A stretch of DNA of 20,096 nt. Source: Megasphaera elsdenii. GTDB taxonomy: Bacteria > Bacillota > Negativicutes > Veillonellales > Megasphaeraceae. Made by a program: the position numbers and the translations under genes. The stretch lies in the NCBI RefSeq assembly GCF_020539865.1, contig NZ_JAJBQV010000035.1, positions 1-20,096 on the forward strand, read 5' to 3'. The notes under the pieces are model-generated. The model saw nothing but the letters and a program-made list of their open reading frames with translations, made no database searches and was not told the origin of the DNA. Every line of letters starts with the position of its first letter. The first letter of the stretch is position 1. Below are positions 6,838-14,360 of the stretch, one piece after another.

Positions 6838-6925
6838 TTTAAGTAAAGCCTTGTAAAAAATCAGAAACAATCATGTAAATTTTGATAAGGCTTATTCTTA
6901 TCTTTTGTTAAGGAGATCGATGATT

Positions 6926-7555
6926 ATGGCATTTCACTTAAAGCCTAAGGAAGAAAGATTCTTTTCCCTATTGGACCAGCATGCGACATTGAGCTATGAA
7001 GCAGCTGAATTATTGAGCCAGGCTATTAACGGCGAAGTCGCAAAAGAAACGGCACTGGAAAAAATCGACGCTCTGGCCGACCAGGCTGATGCGCTGGTCA
7101 TGGAAACGATGAAGCGCCTGCAAAAGACGTTCATTACGCCTATGGACCGGGAAGATATCCAGCAGCTGATCGACCAGCTCGATGCGGCTATCGACAACAT
7201 CAGTGAAATCATGGATAAAATGTGCATGTACCAAGTCGGCGAAGCTACGGATGGGGCCAAGAAGATGGCCACCATTACAGCAAAAGCCATGAAGGAAATC
7301 CGCAAATCCATCGGCTACATGAAGGACCTTAAGAAGAATTACCTCAAAGTCGAAGCGCGGAGCAAGAAAGTGTTGAAATTGGAACAGGATTGCGATGACC
7401 TGTATCATGAAGAAATGGCAAACTTGTTCAAGAACTGCAAGGACCCCATCGAAATCATCAAATGGAAGGAAATCCTTCAGTCCGTCGAAGATGTCACCGA
7501 TGACTGTGAAGATTTAGTCGTTACTTTCAGAAGGGTTGTATTGAAATATGCCTGA
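6926..7555 (+). CDS. DUF47/PhoU-like phosphate transport regulator
   Basis: A 209-residue, mostly helical, highly charged protein of the DUF47 (TIGR00153, PhoU-like) family, normally encoded next to Pit phosphate transporters and thought to modulate them from the cytosol. The start MAFHLKPKEERFF at 6926 is preferred; an ATG two codons upstream (6920) is only 4 bases from the AAGGAG and remains possible. The last 8 bases overlap the start of pit (ATGCCTGA), indicating translational coupling. No transmembrane segment is seen. Family assignment comes from sequence character plus the pit neighbour. Confidence 0.88.
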   Translation: MAFHLKPKEERFFSLLDQHATLSYEAAELLSQAINGEVAKETALEKIDALADQADALVMETMKRLQKTFITPMDREDIQQLIDQLDAAIDNISEIMDKMCMYQVGEATDGAKKMATITAKAMKEIRKSIGYMKDLKKNYLKVEARSKKVLKLEQDCDDLYHEEMANLFKNCKDPIEIIKWKEILQSVEDVTDDCEDLVVTFRRVVLKYA

Positions 7556-8537
7556 GCATTGGTTAATATGGGCCATCGTGTTACTGGCCGTTCTCTTTGA
7601 TTACATCAATGGCTTCCATGATACGGCTAATGCCATCGCGACCAGCGTATCGACTCGGGCCATTTCACCGCGTCATGCTATCATGATGGCGGCATGTCTG
7701 AATTTTGCCGGTGCTATGATCAGTACCGGTGTCGCCAAGACTATTGGCGGCGATTTAGTCCTCAATCCGGCTGAAATCAGTTTAGAAGTCATTGTAGCTG
7801 CCCTTATCGGCTCAATTATCTGGAATGTCATTACCTGGTATTACCGCATACCGAGCAGTTCATCTCACTCGTTAATCGGCGGCGTCATTGGCGCCGTTTG
7901 TATCAGTGTCGGACCGGCAGCTCTCGATATGGGAGGTATTGGCAAGATCATCTTGTCCCTGATCCTGTCGCCTGTCGTCGCCTTGATTACGGGGTATTTC
8001 GTCATGATTGGCATTCTCTGGATTGTCCGCAAGTATTCTCCGCTGTCCCTGAACCGGCAGTTCCGCAAGATGCAGCTCTTGTCGGCCAGCCTGATGGCTT
8101 TTTCCCACGGGTCCAATGATGCCCAGAAGGCTATGGGGATTATTGCCCTGGCTCTCTTGTCCGGCGGTTATATTGAAACCATGGAAATCCCAATTTGGGT
8201 CAAGATGGCCTGCGCTACGTCCATGGCGTTAGGGACTTCTGCCGGCGGCTGGCGTATCATTTCTACCATGGGGACGAAAATATTCAAAATGGAATCGATC
8301 AATGGCTTTGCGGCGGATTTGAACTCGTCCATCGTCATCTTTACGGCAACCTTCCTTCATCTGCCGGTCAGTACGACTCATGTCGTATCGGGTTCCATCA
8401 TGGGTATCGGTTCGGCTGAACGCGTCCGCGCCGTCCATTGGGGCGTCGCCCGCAGTATGCTCGTCGCCTGGGTCGTTACGATTCCCATCAGTGCCGTCAT
8501 GTCGGCTATCATTTTCAAAATTATCGATTTTCTTTAA
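7548..8537 (+). CDS. pit: Pit-family inorganic phosphate transporter
   Basis: A 329-residue integral membrane protein with about 8-10 hydrophobic segments. It carries the repeated Pit signatures: FDYINGFHDTANAIATSVST near residues 17-36, FSHGSNDAQKAMG near 185-197 and PVSTTHVVSG near 273-282. The family imports phosphate, often as a metal-phosphate complex, driven by H+ or Na+. The start codon overlaps the end of the DUF47 gene. An intrinsic terminator follows at once, so the pair forms a two-gene operon. No pho regulator is in view. Substrate is inferred from family; sulfate-transporting members exist, but the DUF47 partner favours phosphate. Confidence 0.92.
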   Translation: MPEHWLIWAIVLLAVLFDYINGFHDTANAIATSVSTRAISPRHAIMMAACLNFAGAMISTGVAKTIGGDLVLNPAEISLEVIVAALIGSIIWNVITWYYRIPSSSSHSLIGGVIGAVCISVGPAALDMGGIGKIILSLILSPVVALITGYFVMIGILWIVRKYSPLSLNRQFRKMQLLSASLMAFSHGSNDAQKAMGIIALALLSGGYIETMEIPIWVKMACATSMALGTSAGGWRIISTMGTKIFKMESINGFAADLNSSIVIFTATFLHLPVSTTHVVSGSIMGIGSAERVRAVHWGVARSMLVAWVVTIPISAVMSAIIFKIIDFL

Positions 8538-8561
8538 GACTATGTTGGTAACTAATCCCTT

Positions 8562-8596
8562 AAAAGGTCCTGTCATCGTGCGGCAGGACCTTTTTT
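8562..8596 (+). terminator. Intrinsic terminator after pit
   Basis: AAAAGGTCCTG (8562-8572) pairs with CAGGACCTTTT (8584-8594), followed by T to 8596. The A-rich left arm suggests it may work in both directions. Confidence 0.88.
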
Positions 8597-8635
8597 GCAT
8601 CCGTCAGTAGAATGAAAGAGGGCGGCATACTAAAG

Positions 8636-8658
8636 AAAGTATATTATTAATATACTTT
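8636..8658. promoter_or_regulatory. Palindromic operator candidate upstream of the Rrf2 gene
   Basis: AAAGTATATT (8636-8645) and AATATACTTT (8649-8658) are perfect inverted arms around a 3-base centre. Related half-sites occur at ATACT (8627-8631) and TATACTTT (8686-8693), the latter in the -35 region of the likely promoter. Negative autoregulation by the Rrf2 protein is a plausible inference. Confidence 0.5.
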
Positions 8659-8708
8659 TGAGCATTGAAGATACAAAATTAAAACTATACTTTTTTTGTC
8701 TTTTATTG

Positions 8709-8714
8709 TATAAT
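8709..8714 (+). promoter_or_regulatory. -10 element of the Rrf2 gene
   Basis: A perfect TATAAT 30 bases before the start codon at 8745. The hexamer 17 bp upstream (8686-8691, TATACT) is a poor -35 and lies in an operator-like half-site. Confidence 0.5.
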
Positions 8715-8744
8715 ACAAGATATAGACAACAAGGGGGTAGAAAT

Positions 8745-9221
8745 ATGAGATTGAATCAGGCTACGGACTATGCCTTCCGCATGGTCCTCTATTTAGCGTC
8801 TCTCCCGGAAGGTACGAAGATTACCGGCGCGGCGCTGGCTGAAAAACAGAATATACCAGAACGTTTTTTATTGAAAATCATGCGCAGTCTCACCAAGGCT
8901 GGCATCATGAAATCTTATCGCGGTGTTGAAGGCGGTTTTGCCCTGCAACGAGCTCCGAAGGATATCACTCTCTTTGACATCATTGATGCCGTCGAAGGGC
9001 AGACGGAATTGCAGCGCTGTCTTCATGATATCGGCTCGTGCAGCCGGGGTTGCAGCGGCATGTGTTCCATTTATGCTGCTTTTGCCGATATCCAGCGCGA
9101 CCTGGCGGCCCGCTTGAAATCTATCAACTTCGAGACACTGGCTAAACAGGAAGCCAATCTGCGTATGGTCCACGAAGCAGAGGCCCAGTTGACAGCCAAG
9201 AAAGAAGCGGCAGAAAAATAA
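8745..9221 (+). CDS. Rrf2-family regulator with a four-cysteine motif
   Basis: A 158-residue Rrf2/IscR-type winged-helix repressor. The N-terminus MRLNQATDYAFRMVLYL and the wing region RGVEGGFALQRAP are typical of the family. Cysteines at 92, 99, 103 and 107 form C-x6-C-x3-C-x3-C at the place where IscR and NsrR bind an Fe-S cluster with three cysteines. This suggests redox, NO or iron sensing. The start is fixed by a GGGGG site about 5 bases before the ATG; the frame opens 29 codons earlier without a ribosome site. The C-terminus is a charged Ala/Lys/Glu tail. It is monocistronic, with terminators on both sides. Targets are unknown; the oxygen-sensitive hydrogenase in the window is a possible but untested one. 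Confidence 0.9.
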   Translation: MRLNQATDYAFRMVLYLASLPEGTKITGAALAEKQNIPERFLLKIMRSLTKAGIMKSYRGVEGGFALQRAPKDITLFDIIDAVEGQTELQRCLHDIGSCSRGCSGMCSIYAAFADIQRDLAARLKSINFETLAKQEANLRMVHEAEAQLTAKKEAAEK

Positions 9222-9267
9222 GTTTGATGTATGATGTTTGAAGCAATGTTTTTTTTATTTCAAACTT
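9220..9267. repeat. GTTTGA hairpin element, copy 1
   Basis: AAGTTTGA (9220-9227) pairs with TCAAACTT (9260-9267) and abuts the next terminator. It shares the 13-mer GTTTGATGTATGA (9222-9234) with the element after glmS (16204-16216). Confidence 0.5.
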
Positions 9268-9324
9268 AAAAAAGAGGACGTTGCATTAAGCAAAAAACGC
9301 TTAATGCAACGTCCTCTTTTTTTT
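9268..9324 (+). terminator. Strong intrinsic terminator after the Rrf2 gene
   Basis: Perfect 24-bp arms (9268-9291 and 9299-9322) with a 7-base loop, ending in eight T (9317-9324). The left arm opens with six A, so it could also act on the minus strand, but no gene would use that. Confidence 0.93.
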
Positions 9325-9336
9325 ATGCCCAAAATA

Positions 9337-9365
9337 TTGTAAAATAAGGATACCTATTTTATTTT
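9337..9365 (+). promoter_or_regulatory. Promoter of the cdaA operon
   Basis: TTGTAA (9337-9342), 17 bases, TATTTT (9360-9365). The start would be near 9372, leaving a leader of about 20 bases with GGAG at 9380-9383. Confidence 0.5.
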
Positions 9366-9392
9366 TATTCTCGTTGTGTGGAGTGAAGCCCT

Positions 9393-10205
9393 ATGTACCT
9401 ACCCCTTCAAGGTTTCATCAGCAGCTTCCGGCTGCTCGATATATTAGATATCCTGCTCGTCGCTTTTGTTCTTTATAAATTATTCATCCTTATCCGCAAT
9501 ACACGGGCTGTGGCCCTGATCAAAGGCTTGCTGGTCTTGGGGGTGGTCACTGTCGTCAGTAAAGTCCTCGACCTGCACGTCATCAACTGGATGTTGCAGC
9601 AGGGGATGACGGTCATTCTCGTTGCCTTGCCTGTCGTCTTCCAGCCGGAGTTGCGACGGGCTTTGGAACAAATCGGCCGGGGCCGTTTCTTTCGGTCCGG
9701 TCAGGTCATTAGCATGGAAGAACTGGAACGGCTCATCGATGAAATCGTAGCCATCAGTGAATCTCTGTCGAAGACTCATACAGGAGCACTCATCGTCTTT
9801 GAACGCGAAGTAGGCCTCAATGATTACATCGATACGGGCATTGCCATTGACGGCCTGGTGTCACGAGAACTGTTAGGGAATATCTTCATTCCCAATACGC
9901 CCCTCCACGATGGCGCCGTCATCATCCGGGAAAACCGGATCATGGCTGCCGGGTGTCTGTTGCCGCTGACGTCGGATCGGTCGTTGTCGACGGAATTAGG
10001 GACGCGTCACCGGGCGGCTATCGGTATCAGCGAACTGGCTGATGCCGTCGTCGTCGTCGTCAGCGAAGAAACGGGTTCCATTTCCTATACCTATGGCGGC
10101 CATATTTATCGTCACCTCGACGGCAATGCCTTGCGCAACGTCCTGAAGACGTTCTTGAACCGGACGCCTCAGGGCTTGGCCAATATTTTTAAGTGGAGGC
10201 CTTAA
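9393..10205 (+). CDS. cdaA: Diadenylate cyclase CdaA
   Basis: A 270-residue membrane-bound enzyme making c-di-AMP from two ATP. Three hydrophobic segments (about 15-90) precede a DAC catalytic domain (about 105-240) with both diagnostic motifs: DGA at 173-175 and RHR at 205-207 (GTRHRAAIG). Length and layout match CdaA/DacA of Firmicutes. The ATG at 9393 has GGAGTG 9 bases upstream. cdaR starts 3 bases after its stop; an FAD oxidoreductase and glmM follow in one apparent operon, the common arrangement linking c-di-AMP to cell-wall precursor synthesis. CdaR and GlmM are known to modulate CdaA in other Firmicutes; that this holds here is inference. Confidence 0.96.
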   Translation: MYLPLQGFISSFRLLDILDILLVAFVLYKLFILIRNTRAVALIKGLLVLGVVTVVSKVLDLHVINWMLQQGMTVILVALPVVFQPELRRALEQIGRGRFFRSGQVISMEELERLIDEIVAISESLSKTHTGALIVFEREVGLNDYIDTGIAIDGLVSRELLGNIFIPNTPLHDGAVIIRENRIMAAGCLLPLTSDRSLSTELGTRHRAAIGISELADAVVVVVSEETGSISYTYGGHIYRHLDGNALRNVLKTFLNRTPQGLANIFKWRP

Positions 10206-10208
10206 CTT

Positions 10209-11114
10209 ATGAACAAGATTGATAAAAAATGGCAGCTCAAAATTGTCTGCCTTCTCCTGGCTATCGTCTTGTGGTTCGTCATCATCAATGAACAGAATCC
10301 GCTCAGTGAAGGCAGCTATACCGTTCCCATTACGGTAGAGAACCTCGACTCCCAATATATTACGTCTAACGTGCCCAAGACGGTCTATGTTCGCCTGTCG
10401 GGACCGCGCAATACGATCATCAATGTCGGGCCGTCGGATATTAAGGCTTATATCGATTTGTCCAGCGTCCAGGAAGGGGAAGTAGAGGTTCCTATCCATA
10501 TCGAGATACCCGGCGGGACAGAGTTGAAGAAGCAGAGCATGACAACGACGAAGATTACGGTCGATGTCTATACGGTCAAAGAATTCAAATTGACACCTCA
10601 TGTTGTCGGCAAACTGGACGACAAGGATTTCATCAGCGATTTGAAAATCGTACCGGAAAAAGTCGTCGTCAGTGGAGCGCGCCGCCTTATCCAACATGTC
10701 AGCCAGGCTGTCGTAGACATTCCGGTCGATCAGCGCAATGGCGACTTTGCTATTATGGCGCCGATTCATTTGTACCAGGCTGATGGCACACCTGTCGAAG
10801 GACTGGAAATGACGCCTTGGCAGAGTAATGTCAAAGTGGCTATTGCCCATGATGCTACGGCCAAGACGGTACCCCTCAACGTGAACGTCACTGGCCAGAC
10901 GGACTGGAAGACCGTTACGGTCCAGCCCATGTCGATCCAGGTCCGCGGTGAAGCCGATACGTTGAAGAATATCAACTCCATCGATTTACCCGATATCGAT
11001 GTAGAAAATATGACAGAAGAAAAGACTTGGAAAATGCTGATTCCACCCATAGATGGCGTCGTCATGGACCCAGATGAAGTCGATGCCACACTGCATATTA
11101 CGAAAGATGAGTAG
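10209..11114 (+). CDS. cdaR: CdaA regulator CdaR (YbbR-domain protein)
   Basis: A 301-residue protein with one N-terminal transmembrane helix (about 9-26, LKIVCLLLAIVLWFVIINEQ) and an extracytoplasmic part of tandem YbbR domains, about three by eye (35-110, 115-195, 205-298), each beta-rich with patterns such as VPITVENL, VYVRLSGPR and VPLNVNVTG. This is shorter than the four-domain Bacillus subtilis CdaR. Known homologues bind and tune CdaA. GGAGG lies 9 bases before the ATG. It sits between cdaA and the FAD oxidoreductase gene, gaps 3 and 14 bases. Confidence 0.92.
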   Translation: MNKIDKKWQLKIVCLLLAIVLWFVIINEQNPLSEGSYTVPITVENLDSQYITSNVPKTVYVRLSGPRNTIINVGPSDIKAYIDLSSVQEGEVEVPIHIEIPGGTELKKQSMTTTKITVDVYTVKEFKLTPHVVGKLDDKDFISDLKIVPEKVVVSGARRLIQHVSQAVVDIPVDQRNGDFAIMAPIHLYQADGTPVEGLEMTPWQSNVKVAIAHDATAKTVPLNVNVTGQTDWKTVTVQPMSIQVRGEADTLKNINSIDLPDIDVENMTEEKTWKMLIPPIDGVVMDPDEVDATLHITKDE

Positions 11115-11128
11115 AAAAGGAGAAGATT

Positions 11129-12733
11129 GTGCTTAGAGTATTGAATATCCGCACGGCTGTGCCCATGAAGAAGCCTTTGGAGGCGTTAGTCACTAAGAAA
11201 CTGCGCTGCAGCCGCAGCGATATTTCCCGCCTTACCATTGTCCGTCGGTCCATCGATGCCCGGCGGAAGCCGCGGATTTATTTCGTCTTTACCGTCGATG
11301 TTGAATTCGTCGACGAAAGCCGCGTTTGGAAGCGCTGCCGTGATAATAAAGATGTCCGTCAGCTGGCCGAGATGCCGGCGCCGGATATCCGTCCCGGTAC
11401 GCAGCCTCTGGCCCACAGGCCCATCGTCATTGGGACCGGCCCATCCGGCCTGGCCGCAGCGCTGGCCTTAGCCGAACACGGCTACGCGCCTATCGTCTTT
11501 GAAAGGGGGTGCGATGTCGATACCCGCACGAAGGACGTTGAGACTTTTTGGCGCGGCGGCCCTTTCAAAGCCTCGTCGAACGTCCAGTTTGGCGAGGGTG
11601 GGGCTGGGACCTTTTCCGATGGAAAATTGACGACCCGCGTCAATCATCCGCTGCTGCGGCGCATTTTGCAGACTTTCGTCGATGCCGGTGCGCCAGAAGA
11701 CATCCTGTATGCCTATAATCCCCATGTTGGGACCGATGTCCTGCGCCGCGTTGTCAAGAATATGCGCCATACCATCGAGGCGCAAGGTGGCGAAGTGCAT
11801 TTTTCCAGCTGTGTCACGGCTGTCCATCGCGACGCCAACGGCTACATCACGTCGGTGACCGTCAACGGCTGCGATGAGTACCCGGCTGATTTGGTCGTCA
11901 TGGGCATCGGCCACAGTGCCCGCGATACGTACTATATGCTTCACGACCAGGGGATTACCCTGGAAAAGAAGCCTTTTGCCGTCGGCGTGCGTATCGAACA
12001 TTCTCAAGATGTCATCGACCGGGCCCAATATGGCTGCCCGGCAGCCGATCTCGGCCTGGAACCGGCGGACTACGCTTTGGTCTACCATAGCCCGGAAGGG
12101 CGGTCGTGCTATTCTTTCTGCATGTGTCCTGGCGGCGTCGTCGTCGGCGCTGCTTCGGAAGAAGGGCGGGTCGTCACCAACGGCATGAGTCTGTACCGTC
12201 GTGACAGCGGCATCGCCAACAGTGCTGTCGTCGTCAACGTCACGGCCGACGACATGGGCGGTGACAGCCCCTTGGCAGGCATCGAATTTCAGCGCCGCTA
12301 TGAAGAAATGGCTTATAAAGCGGGCGGCAGCAACTACCATGCGCCAGCTCAGACGGTCGGCGCCTTCCTGAAACGGCCTGATGCCCCGCAGGAAGGACCA
12401 GTCCATTCCTATCGTCCCGGCGTGACCTGGACGGACTTGCATGACGTCCTGCCGGGCTTCGTCACGACGACATTGGAACAGGCGCTGCCTTATTTTGGCC
12501 GGCGAATTCACGGCTTTGATGACAACGATGTCGTTATGACTGGCGTTGAAACCCGGACCAGTGCCCCTGTACGCATTGTCCGCGGCGAAGACCGCATGGC
12601 CCTGGGGGCGCCTGGCCTTTATCCCGTCGGGGAAGGGGCTGGCTATGCTGGCGGCATTATGAGTGCTTTTTTGGATGGCCTGGAAACGGCGATTGAAATC
12701 ATCCGTAAATATCAACCTTTGGAGGTAAAGTAA
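11129..12733 (+). CDS. COG2509-type FAD-dependent oxidoreductase
   Basis: A 534-residue flavoprotein of unknown substrate. A basic N-terminal domain of about 95 residues comes before a Rossmann FAD-binding motif (IVIGTGPSGLAAALAL, glycines at 102-107). A second motif, SSNVQFGEGGAGTFSDGKL near 149-167, and the C-terminal LYPVGEGAGYAGGIMSAFLDG are typical of the uncharacterised FAD-dependent dehydrogenases in COG2509. The start is GTG at 11129, chosen because AAGGAG stands 6 bases upstream. The stop abuts glmM directly (TAA then ATG), so translation is probably coupled. It interrupts the usual cdaR-glmM adjacency. No signal peptide is seen. The general family is clear, the reaction is not. Confidence 0.85.
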   Translation: MLRVLNIRTAVPMKKPLEALVTKKLRCSRSDISRLTIVRRSIDARRKPRIYFVFTVDVEFVDESRVWKRCRDNKDVRQLAEMPAPDIRPGTQPLAHRPIVIGTGPSGLAAALALAEHGYAPIVFERGCDVDTRTKDVETFWRGGPFKASSNVQFGEGGAGTFSDGKLTTRVNHPLLRRILQTFVDAGAPEDILYAYNPHVGTDVLRRVVKNMRHTIEAQGGEVHFSSCVTAVHRDANGYITSVTVNGCDEYPADLVVMGIGHSARDTYYMLHDQGITLEKKPFAVGVRIEHSQDVIDRAQYGCPAADLGLEPADYALVYHSPEGRSCYSFCMCPGGVVVGAASEEGRVVTNGMSLYRRDSGIANSAVVVNVTADDMGGDSPLAGIEFQRRYEEMAYKAGGSNYHAPAQTVGAFLKRPDAPQEGPVHSYRPGVTWTDLHDVLPGFVTTTLEQALPYFGRRIHGFDDNDVVMTGVETRTSAPVRIVRGEDRMALGAPGLYPVGEGAGYAGGIMSAFLDGLETAIEIIRKYQPLEVK

Positions 12734-14089
12734 ATGGCTAGATTGTTTGGAACTGATGGAGTACGAGGTATTGCCAATGATTCGCTGACACCGGAATTGG
12801 CATATCATTTGGGCAGAGCAGCTGCCTATATTTTTGGGCAGAACAAAGAACATCCGACCTTTCTCATCGGCCGGGATACCCGACGTTCCGGTACTATGCT
12901 GGCAGATATCATGGCCGCCGGTATTGCTTCGGCTGGTGGTGACTGCTACATGGTAGGCGTCATTCCGACTCCGGCCATTGCCTATTTGACGCGGACCCAT
13001 CATATGGACGCCGGCGTCATGATTTCGGCGTCGCACAATCCTTTTGAATATAATGGCATCAAGTTCTTCGACGGCTTTGGCTATAAGCTGCCTGACGAAA
13101 CGGAAGATAAAATCGAAGAATGTATGCTCAAAGATGAACGGGCAGCTCTCCAGAGCCGTCCGACCGGGGCTGCTATTGGCACGATTTCGACGTGGACTGA
13201 TTTACAGCAGGAATATGCCGATTTCATCTGCAAATCGACGGATGTCGACTTGTCGGGGCTGAAAGTAGTCCATGATGGAGCCAATGGATCCGCTTCGGTT
13301 TTGGGACCGGAAATCCTCAAACGCCTCGGTGCTGAAGTCATTGCCATCCATCATGAACCGAATGGCATCAACATCAATGACAACTGCGGTTCTACGCATT
13401 TGGAAAGTTTAAAGGAAGCGGTTCTCAAATATGGGGCCGACGTAGGGATTGCCAACGACGGTGATGCCGACCGCTGCCTGGCTGTCGATGAAAAGGGGCA
13501 GGAAATGGATGGCGACCAGATTATGCTCCTCTGTGCGATGAAATTGAAGGCTGAAGGCCGGCTCAAACAGAATACCGTCGTCGGTACGGTCATGAGCAAT
13601 ATCGGCTTCCATAAGGCTCTGAAGGAAATGGGCTGCCGCACGGAAATTACGGCCGTCGGTGACCGCTATGTCCTGGAAAAGATGCGTAAAGACGGCTATT
13701 CCCTTGGCGGTGAACAGTCGGGCCATATCATCTTCCTCGATTACAATACGACCGGTGATGGCCTGCTCACAGCGGTCCAGCTGTTGAGCATCATGAAGCA
13801 GCAGCAGAAACCCTTGTCGGAACTGGCTGGACTGATGACTCGCTATCCACAGATTTTGAAAAACGTTCGCGTTCAGACGAAATCGGGATGGGAAGACAAT
13901 AACCTCATCATGGCGGCTATTTCGGCTGGTGAAGAAGAATTGGGCGATGAAGGCCGCATCCTCGTCCGCCCGTCGGGCACAGAACCCTTGATCCGCGTCA
14001 TGGCTGAAGGGCCGGATTTGGATCAGCTCGAACGCATTGTCGATGACATTGCCGTCGTCGTCGAACACGAAATGGGTCCGTCCAAGTAG
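12734..14089 (+). CDS. glmM: Phosphoglucosamine mutase GlmM
   Basis: A 451-residue alpha-D-phosphohexomutase converting glucosamine-6-phosphate to glucosamine-1-phosphate for UDP-GlcNAc and peptidoglycan. Visible signatures: N-terminal LFGTDGVRG, the active-site phosphoserine Ser100 in SASHNP, the metal loop NDGDADR at 241-247, GGEQSGHII in the sugar-binding loop, and the C-terminal phosphate-binding RPSGTEPLIRVMAEG. The start follows the upstream stop without a gap and has GGAGG about 9 bases before it, inside the end of the FAD gene. It is the last gene of the cdaA operon; a terminator follows 36 bases after the stop. Length is normal for the family. Confidence 0.97.
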   Translation: MARLFGTDGVRGIANDSLTPELAYHLGRAAAYIFGQNKEHPTFLIGRDTRRSGTMLADIMAAGIASAGGDCYMVGVIPTPAIAYLTRTHHMDAGVMISASHNPFEYNGIKFFDGFGYKLPDETEDKIEECMLKDERAALQSRPTGAAIGTISTWTDLQQEYADFICKSTDVDLSGLKVVHDGANGSASVLGPEILKRLGAEVIAIHHEPNGININDNCGSTHLESLKEAVLKYGADVGIANDGDADRCLAVDEKGQEMDGDQIMLLCAMKLKAEGRLKQNTVVGTVMSNIGFHKALKEMGCRTEITAVGDRYVLEKMRKDGYSLGGEQSGHIIFLDYNTTGDGLLTAVQLLSIMKQQQKPLSELAGLMTRYPQILKNVRVQTKSGWEDNNLIMAAISAGEEELGDEGRILVRPSGTEPLIRVMAEGPDLDQLERIVDDIAVVVEHEMGPSK

Positions 14090-14092
14090 GTA

Positions 14093-14121
14093 TTGACAAA
14101 ATCTTGCAAATATATTAAAGT
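14093..14121 (+). promoter_or_regulatory. Weak promoter candidate between glmM and glmS
   Basis: TTGACA (14093-14098) with TAAAGT 17 bases later (14116-14121). The -35 is perfect and the -10 poor. A transcript from here would have to pass the terminator at 14125-14161 to reach glmS. Confidence 0.3.
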
Positions 14122-14124
14122 GTG

Positions 14125-14161
14125 GGAATGGAGTTCAGCGAACTTCATTCCTGCTTTTTTT
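14125..14161 (+). terminator. Intrinsic terminator after glmM
   Basis: GGAATGGAGTTC (14125-14136) and GAACTTCATTCC (14140-14151) pair with a single G-U and a 3-base loop, followed by TGC and seven T (14155-14161). It could also be an attenuator if glmS is read through from glmM. Confidence 0.8.
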
Positions 14162-14186
14162 GCAGGCGTCTGGAAATCCTTGACGA

Positions 14187-14192
14187 TATAAT
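14187..14192 (+). promoter_or_regulatory. Candidate -10 of glmS, right beside the ribozyme cleavage site
   Basis: A perfect TATAAT ends 5 bases before the predicted cleavage position (after A14197). No good -35 lies 15-19 bp upstream. It is the only promoter-like element between the glmM terminator and the ribozyme. Confidence 0.45.
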
Positions 14193-14196
14193 GGAT

Positions 14197-14326
14197 AGCG
14201 CTAGTGCCTGGTCCGCCAGGCAGACGAGGTAGAGAAGTATCGAACAGTCAGCGGATGTCTCTCGGCAGCTTCAGCCGTTATATGACGGAAAAACACGGCG
14301 GTAACGTCGTCGACAAGTTCGTCATA
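14197..14326 (+). ncRNA. glmS ribozyme: glmS ribozyme (glucosamine-6-phosphate-activated)
   Basis: The leader of glmS carries the conserved ribozyme core. The cleavage site A|GCGC is at 14197/14198, followed by a hairpin TGCCTGG-tccg-CCAGGCA (14205-14222), then GACGAGG (14223-14229), GTATCGAA (14237-14244) and GCGGATGTCTC (14251-14261). Supporting stems are CGGC/GCCG (14263-14277) and an outer TATGACG/CGTCATA (14281-14287 with 14320-14326). Known members cut their own mRNA when glucosamine-6-phosphate binds, marking glmS mRNA for decay. The boundaries are approximate. Confidence 0.93.
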
Positions 14327-14360
14327 AGAAGGAACATTTTCATATCAGGAGGATATAACT

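Noticed and set aside
6852..6879. PhoP-like boxes before the DUF47-pit operon
   Set aside because: Two TGTAAA words 22 bp apart do not match the tight 11-bp periodic arrangement of PhoP boxes, so they are noted only as part of the leader.
8658..8744. 29-codon upstream extension of the Rrf2 protein
   Set aside because: It would cover the TATAAT and has no ribosome site; the ATG at 8745 has a GGGGG site and the standard family N-terminus.
11468..13036. 522-codon minus-strand open frame opposite the FAD gene and glmM
   Set aside because: It runs antisense to two strongly supported genes, has no family motif and is rich in Arg/His/Asp as expected of a reverse-frame shadow.
14180..14192. TTGACG next to TATAAT as a complete glmS promoter
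   Set aside because: Only 1 base separates the hexamers, far from the 16-18 bp needed.
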